Below are positions 57,981 through 64,000 of a stretch of DNA of 64,000 nt, one piece after another. The notes below the pieces were generated by a model, which was not told the DNA's origin, did not search any database, and worked only from the letters and a program-made list of their open reading frames with translations. Each line of letters opens with the position of its first letter. Within the stretch, counting starts at the first letter, position 1. This DNA is from Salvia splendens (Eukaryota; Streptophyta; Magnoliopsida; Lamiales; Lamiaceae), in assembly GCF_004379255.2 (NCBI RefSeq), contig NC_056035.1, forward strand, positions 40,552,773 to 40,616,772, given 5' to 3'. The position numbers were made by a program, and so were the translations under genes.

Positions 57981-60076
57981 TTAGAGAGGAAATGGAGAGA
58001 GAGTTAAGGTGAATGTTAGAGAAATTTTATTGTGAATGATGAGAATTATTTTGTGATGAAATCTTTAAAATTTGGATTGTAGTGTCGCATGTTCATTTGG
58101 AGGGAGAAATGTTATGTTGTGACTTGTGTGCATCATTAATTTAAGTGCAACACTCTTATATAGTTCGAAATTATTTATTTTATTATGTTTTAGTTCAATA
58201 TGTACTATATATTAATGTTTAATGTTATTTATTTTATTTTGTATATACAGCAGAGGATCAAATAACAAAACCTTTTGGAATAAGTTAAGTTAAATAAACC
58301 AATCTAAATTTTTTTCCATGTACAATTGGTATGTAGGAAATGCGTGCATTGTCGAGTCTCGTATTTTCACACTAGCTATTATATTTATAACATCAATGTA
58401 ACCAAGAGTAATTATGACATAGGGTTCAATAAAACCGCAATTTGTGCTTTGAAACTTATATTTTATGACGCTTGAGACTGACATGCATATCGAACATATA
58501 AAATAACTAATAGAACATAGGAAAATATCGGAAAAAAGTTGGGGTCCTATTATTATAAATATTTATAATATATATTAATATTTCGTGGCTGCGAATTTAA
58601 GTTACGTGAAATCAATTGTCTCTTTATAAATTTGGATCGTTTAAGACTTTTGACCTCAAATATCAACTCCACCACTAGCTCCTGAATGGAAGAATATAAT
58701 TGGTGAATTTGGATATGATGTAAAGTTGCAATTGAACGAGTCAGCTAATTAAATTAAAAAAAATCAAACCTCTTCATGTATTTTATTTGTTTCTGATAAG
58801 CTTTTCCACGAAAATAATTAGAGTCAATTCACATACATCATCATCGTTATTTTATTTTTTAAATTACTCGTAATAAATGAAGAGGTATGAAGTTGAATGC
58901 GACCATTTATTTTTTTGGTTAAGTCGGGACGCCAACCATTCCAATTTCCAACTTCTTTTTCTTTTCTTTATCAAGCCAAAATTTCGAATTAAATAAATGA
59001 GAAAATTAGTTATACCCATTTTCCTAGCCAAATTAATTATTAAATTAAAAAAATAAACAAATCATATAAATGTAAATGAAAATAATCTTATTACTAATAT
59101 TTTTAACTTTTTCAACTTAAATTGAATAAATTATTTAATTAAGTAGATGAAGAAGCATTTTCAAAATATAGTTTTCAAAAAAAATTAAATACTAGACACG
59201 GAAACTAGAATCAATATAATTTGCATTAACACTTGCCAATGATTCTAATCAAGGCGAGTAAAGCAAAAATAATCATATAATTACATTATTAGCTAACATG
59301 GACAAGACGTGTCCTTATTGAATTATTTTGGGCATTTATATTTTTGACAAATGCATTCAAGGGAATAGATAATTTAGGGTTAGGTTGTGATTTCGCATCA
59401 CTTCATCACGATTAGGAATATTAACACGCAACTTCTTTGACAGCAAGCTATATTTATTTATTGAATAGTTGAATATTTGTTCTTACTCTTAATTTGTCTT
59501 TTCATTCATATTAGATCATCAACAACATACGTGCTCAACGCTGTGGTCGCAAGAGCTACAAGGCGATGAGCAACATACTTGAGCATGTTGTGTCATCCAA
59601 TCCGGGGACGACGTTGTATAAATGATACGTAGTTCCTATGTCCGCTAGCAGAAGTCTATCATTTTGCAATTTGATTTGTTTGTCAATAGTAGTTTTATTT
59701 CATCACTTTCATATTTCATAGTTTATACTAATTAATAGTATAAAATTAAGATTCATTCTATTAACTTTTTCAACTAACATTTGTTAATATTCATACTGAA
59801 AAGAAGGTAAGACTATGTTTGTGCTAGACAAAGTAAGTATATTATCCAATGAATATAAAAACTCTCATGCATGTCTCATAAACTTAAAAAGAAAATACTC
59901 CACTTTATAATCAGCTATGCCTAACACTATTTAACAAATAAAAATGCTAATGTATTTGGAGGTTCCGTTGACTCTTTCATGTAAAAAATGGTACGTATAT
60001 CTTATGTGAGAAACAAACAGTAAAACTAAAACAACATATCCTAGGAGAATCTTCATGTATATATAGTGGTGGTAAA
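57981..60076. other. Intergenic, no gene seen
   Basis: About 2.1 kb of AT-rich DNA. A short segment near 59515-59600 has related words in inverse orientation (GTGCTCAACGCTGTGG, GAGCATGTTG) and may be a small MITE remnant. A 64-codon minus-strand frame at 58290-58484 is not supported. Confidence 0.45.
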
Positions 60077-61003
60077 TTATGATGACCTGAATTGTTGAGG
60101 CTGTGGAGATGATCTTATCTCTCTACTTGCAAACCACTCCACTGTTTTTCTTGCAATCGGGAGCCAAATCCTTCTCCTTGTCTCCTCCCTCACATTAACT
60201 TCTTCATGGAATCTTGGATGAACCACGATTTCCGACATGGATCTCTTTTCATCAGGATTTCGCGAGCCCGATTCAAGCCCTAATTTTCTCTCCTCCCCCT
60301 CCGCCGAGTTGAGCAGCATGATGTCCGAGGAGCTCACGTTGCTCCACCGGCTCTTCAGCACCACAATCTTGTGGTTCAATCTATGCATCGGCGTCTCTTC
60401 CTCCTCCTCGTCAATGCAGAATCTGGAGGATCCATGGCGGCTCTCCTCTCTCTCCACGTAGAGCTCGAGATTGGAATCCGGGGCAGGCGCCGGATTCTGC
60501 AGGAATCGGAGACTGGCGGAGAGGTCGCCGGCGGTGACGTGGCGGCGGCAGAGGGGGCAGGTGGAGTTTTTCTCGAGCCACTGGTCGATGCAGGCGATGT
60601 GGAAGGCGTGGTTGCATTTGGGGAGGAGGCGGAGGACGTCCGCGTCGTCGAATTTGGCGAGGCAGACGGCGCATTCCAGGCCCGCACGGGAGCCGAGGAG
60701 GGAGGAGAAGCGGAAGAAGGGAAGGGATTCGATGAGGGATTTTTCGAGGCCGGGGGCGGAGAGGGGGAGGGCTGCGGCTGCGGCGGTGGTGGTGGTGGTG
60801 GTGGAGGGGTGGTGGCAGAGCTTGGCGTAGAGGAGGATGAAGAGAGTGAGGGAGAACATGACGGCGAGCATGGAGATGACGACGGCGAGGCTGGGTTGGA
60901 AGTTGCTGATGGCGTCGGAAGTGGATCGTTGGGCGGCGTCGGAGGGGTTTTGGGCGTTGGTTCGGAGGAAGAGGAAGAGGAAGAGGAATGATGTGATCTT
61001 CAT
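60077..61003 (-). CDS. RING-H2 E3 ubiquitin ligase, ATL family (ATL42-like)
   Basis: Membrane-anchored ubiquitin ligase that recruits E2 enzymes through a RING-H2 finger. It is intronless, 308 aa. A signal-peptide-like N-terminus spans residues 1-17, and one membrane segment lies at about 38-61. The GLD-type motif PGLEKSLIESLPFF is at 84-97. The RING-H2 has C111, C114, C130, H132, H135, C138, C149, C152 with normal spacing and the WLEKNSTCPLC core. The C-terminal segment KSRWSNVSSSDIMLLNS is typical of the ATL12/ATL42 subgroup. An acidic EEEEE run follows the finger. All zinc ligands are present. The RING part is GC-rich, so open frames on the other strand are by-products. Substrates are unknown; ATL proteins often act in defence or stress responses. 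Confidence 0.94.
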   Translation of the reverse strand: MKITSFLFLFLFLRTNAQNPSDAAQRSTSDAISNFQPSLAVVISMLAVMFSLTLFILLYAKLCHHPSTTTTTTAAAAALPLSAPGLEKSLIESLPFFRFSSLLGSRAGLECAVCLAKFDDADVLRLLPKCNHAFHIACIDQWLEKNSTCPLCRRHVTAGDLSASLRFLQNPAPAPDSNLELYVEREESRHGSSRFCIDEEEEETPMHRLNHKIVVLKSRWSNVSSSDIMLLNSAEGEERKLGLESGSRNPDEKRSMSEIVVHPRFHEEVNVREETRRRIWLPIARKTVEWFASREIRSSPQPQQFRSS

Positions 61004-61302
61004 GGTTTATGACAATAGTTATCTTGTGTGGAGAAGAATCCAAATTTGTACTTATGTGTTTGGGAATTTGACAATGGTTATCATTTTATATGGCTACTCT
61101 AAGAATATAGATATAGTTGTATTTAAATATGAATAAATTGTTAATTCATAACTAAGATCAAATATTAATCTTAGTATTATAAGTACTCTATTTATCTGTC
61201 ACTAAATATCTTATTATTATTTTCAGATTTTTGTCATCTATCCATTTCATTTTTATTATATTTTGTGACTATTGATTCATATTCCATTAACTCATTTTAT
61301 TA

Positions 61303-61529
61303 CTTCTTCTGTCCGCTATTAATTGACACACTTTGACTCGACATAAGTTTTAAGAAATGTAATGGAGAGTCGATTGAAAAAGTTAGTATAATGTGAGTTC
61401 TACTTTTATAAATTAGTTTTATAATAACATGTGAGTGAAGATAAATTAATGGAATATATGGTTCATTATAAAAAATAGTAAGTAAGACAGACTAAAAAAG
61501 AAACTAATGATAAATAATGGCGGACAGAG
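61303..61529. mobile_element. Stowaway-type MITE
   Basis: 227 bp flanked by TA. The left terminus CTTCTTCTGTCCGC is inverse to GCGGACAGAG on the right, and the arms pair with mismatches. No coding capacity. It lies just upstream of the ATL gene. Confidence 0.78.
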
Positions 61530-62147
61530 TATCCATATGTTTTTTAGTTTCTACAATTATCCATATGCTCCCTTATATGCATTTTTTGAACTAATATGTG
61601 CAATAGTATTACCAATATCAGCACATATTTTTCACTTTTGAGTTAACATAACTTGTTCTTTTTTTTGGTTTTCCAAAATATCTCTTATATTCGACAGCTA
61701 GACGACTAATTACTCATTCCTAAAGTCAGGGCGCTAAATGATTTGCTACATTCAGATGGGCCGGGGATTGAACTACCACGTCAACCATACTAGTGACATA
61801 CATGCACCTTGTTGTTTAAAACTTAAACTTGTATAAAAAAATTGGTAACGTCATTCATTTAGATTTAGTGAACTCTTCTAATCTTTTTGTTACTATGCAT
61901 CACTAAGTATGAGCAAAATAACTAATTATGATAGATATAATATGTAACTTCATAAAACACTTGCAGTTTTTGTAGAGTTATCAACTATTGACAATGCTAA
62001 ACATGCTATAATATGGAGTTAGGGAGGAACATAAACACAATATATGATCATTCAACTTCATTTCACTTATTAATTAATTCCAAATCATTGCAAAAATAAA
62101 AACAAGTTCTTTTTTGCAGAGTACATTAACTACTCCATCGAGCTCGC
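61530..62147. other. Intergenic, duplicated 3' flank of the X8 gene
   Basis: No gene. From about 61980 the sequence resembles 63715-63880, downstream of the second X8 copy, so the tandem duplication includes 3' flanking DNA. Confidence 0.55.
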
Positions 62148-62647
62148 TTATGAATATTGACATTTGCCAAATGCTGCAAGAAAAAAATAAAAATTAAACC
62201 TGGTAGTAAAGGTATATTAATTATTAAATACTATGAATAAAAAACTTACAAGGATCATTGACTGAAAATATGCCAACGGCTTTGTCACACTGGCCGTTAC
62301 GACGATAGCTTAGGTTAAGAATGTATGATGCATGATTCTGCAATGTGTTCGGTTGATAGCACGAACCACCTGGCCTTATCTCTTTGCAGTCGACTAGCTG
62401 ACTACACGCGGTGTTCAAAAAAGCTTGCATCTGCTGGTCTCCTGCGCCCGGTGCCACCACACACCATTGCTTGCTCTGTATTAGTATTATTTCATCACAT
62501 TTCATTAGAATATATTTCTTGATCTGGTTTACTAGTTATTGAATTAACTGAAAATACCTGGTGAATTCCGGCATGAGAAATGGCGGAGGACACACATGAA
62601 ACGACAAGCCCTAGTTGAAACATGGCAATGAACAACGAAAGCTTCAT
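62148..62647 (-). CDS. Secreted X8-domain (CBM43) protein, Ole e 10-like
   Basis: Small secreted protein expected to bind beta-1,3-glucan (callose) in the cell wall. Three exons on the minus strand (62647-62558, 62475-62250, 62173-62148) give 113 aa. A signal peptide covers about residues 1-22. The X8 domain fills the rest, beginning KQWCVVAPGA, with six cysteines (C35, C54, C60, C69, C93, C110) as in the X8/CBM43 fold. The layout, signal peptide plus a lone X8 without GPI-anchor tail, matches the olive pollen allergen Ole e 10 group rather than plasmodesmal PDCB proteins. The ATG at 62647 is chosen because the signal peptide begins there; an in-frame ATG at 62686 would add 13 residues. A tandem copy lies at the window's end. 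Confidence 0.9.
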
Positions 62648-62731
62648 CTTTGGAGTGGATGTGTTGTACGTGAGGGTTTGATTCAATTTGTTTTAAGTTT
62701 TGGTGTTGATTGAAGTTGAGAATTGATTGGG

Positions 62732-62739
62732 TTTTATAG
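62732..62739 (-). promoter_or_regulatory. TATA box of the X8 gene
   Basis: CTATAAAAC on the minus strand, about 85-90 bases before the start codon, a classic plant TATA box at a suitable distance. Confidence 0.65.
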
Positions 62740-63880
62740 ACCTTACCATCTAATCATGCATAATGAAAGTTTGCTATTATTTGAAAATGTGGGTGTATCA
62801 CATTAAATTGATTTTGCCGGTTGTGAAATGGTTGAAGTTGATATATATCCTTACTTGCTTTTAATAAATGGATTTGATTTAGCATCAAAAAGTGCCTTTG
62901 CTTTCATGTATGGATTTGAATGAATATTAAATTGTAGGGTAAGGTACTAATACATGGAATTAATTTGGAACGATATACATTTAGTTTATTCTCTCTCTTA
63001 TTTTATATGCGAGTGCAAGAATTTTAACGTGGGTAGGCTTGGGGCGATGCATACATGTGCTTGGAGTAAGCACTTATTGGAAGAGAAATCCCTTTTTCTC
63101 TTGTAGTACTACTTAGTCTTTTATATTTCGTATTTCAGCTCCAATAGATAATTGTTTAGAAAGTCAAATTTTAGTTTATAATGTTTCCAAATATTCTCAT
63201 TTGTACTTGCTATTTCATGTTCATGCCATCATATGTTGCTCAATTTGATTTACCTTGCCCACTCCTAGTTAATACTAGTAATAATTTGGAGAGGGAAAAT
63301 TATTAATGGCATGATAAGAGGATTGCGCGAGTTTTTCTATCAATGACATGCACAAAACTCCTTCCTTATAATCAACATAGTAGACTTTTATTGGCATTGG
63401 CTTAAAATGTTCAATTCTTTTGGAATGAGTCATTTTTAACTTCAGAAAGAAAAAAAGAATCGTATTTATTGAGATAAGAGAGTATAATGTTTTCTTGAAT
63501 TAACTAAAGAAACATAATGTATCAATTAGAATTTTAATAAGAGTGATTATGATATTAATTGCATATAATGTAGCTTGTAGAATGTTGTAGAGCATACAAG
63601 AAATCGAAATGTTGTTAATACAACATATATTGGCTACATGAACTTTATTATACTCCCTTGGATTTTGTTGCTAATATACGTTGATTTTGTATTGATTATT
63701 TTCTTTTGTGATCAGCAATTGACAATGTTAAATATGGTATGATTTGGATTTAGGAGAGGAAAATCAACATGATAAATAAAAATTCAATCTCATTTCACTT
63801 ATTCATGATATTTTTATTATTGCTAAAACTAAAAACAAGCCCTTCTTCCCTTGTGCAAAAACAAAGTGCTTTGAGCTCAC
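62740..63880. other. Intergenic between tandem X8 genes
   Basis: Contains the upstream region of the first X8 gene and the downstream flank of the second. AT-rich, no further gene. Confidence 0.5.
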
Positions 63881-64000
63881 TTATGGATATTGACATCTGC
63901 CAAATGCTGCAACAAAAAAAATCCAATTAAACCAAATACACTAGAAATTATAAAAATTAAAATAAAAACTTACAAGGATCGTCAATAGAAAATATGCCAA
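63881..64000 (-). CDS. Second X8-domain protein, 3' end only (cut by window edge)
   Basis: Last exon 63906-63881 encodes FGRCQYP plus stop, parallel to FGKCQYS in the first copy. The preceding exon starts its visible part at 63974 with the same ...DDP/T donor arrangement (GTAAGT), and its sequence resembles 62250-62276. Phases match the complete gene. The rest lies beyond the window. Confidence 0.8.

Noticed and set aside
60371..60991. 206-codon Gly/Glu-rich plus-strand frame and overlapping Pro/Arg-rich frames
   Set aside because: Shadow of the GC-rich ATL RING-H2 gene on the minus strand.
61740..61775. tRNA-like GGGGATTGAAC segment
   Set aside because: No acceptor stem, anticodon arm or full cloverleaf could be drawn around it.

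Overview
This is nuclear DNA of a flowering plant. Genes have GT-AG introns in an AT-rich background, and plant-specific families are present: a DREB-type AP2/ERF factor, an ATL RING-H2 ligase, an X8/CBM43 protein, and an ORC1 with a PHD finger. Plant LTR retrotransposons and Stowaway MITEs are frequent. Gene content and the Ole e 10-like X8 protein would fit an asterid eudicot, perhaps Lamiales, but the species cannot be fixed from the sequence alone.

Layout. 1-14.8 kb: one intronless GC-rich DREB gene (minus strand), then about 13 kb without a supportable gene but full of small DNA transposons. These are a Tourist-like element with microsatellite arms, five inverted-repeat elements queued head to tail in TA tracts (6983-9494), and three Stowaway MITEs. 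14.9-27.3 kb: three ordinary multi-exon genes on the plus strand, ORC1 (16 exons, 828 aa), dTMP kinase (215 aa) and a GT47 exostosin-like glycosyltransferase (646 aa). The first two are S-phase genes, and each has an E2F-type site just upstream. 27.9-58 kb: the remains of an ankyrin/CbbX-like AAA ATPase gene family, at least three copies plus a fragment, all damaged or doubtful. The block is invaded by a Harbinger deletion derivative (28718-29635), an apparently intact Copia element with matching LTRs (30223-35475), an 11-kb Tat-type Gypsy element (35923-46938), a defective Copia in an intron (50379-55392) and a TRIM in the last exon (56960-57791). 60-64 kb: an intronless ATL42-like RING-H2 gene and two tandem X8-domain genes, the second cut by the window edge, all on the minus strand.

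How the parts work together. ORC1 (origin licensing) and dTMP kinase (dTTP supply) are functionally linked and plausibly co-regulated by E2F at the G1/S transition. The other host genes show no evident functional link to them. The most unusual structures are in the Gypsy element. Its gag-protease and reverse transcriptase frames are separated by one UAG in a context matching the viral leaky-stop consensus. It carries a spliced gene on the opposite strand between pol and the 3' LTR, and two tandem-repeat arrays downstream of pol. All exon boundaries were placed by reading splice signals and frame; none is supported by transcript data.
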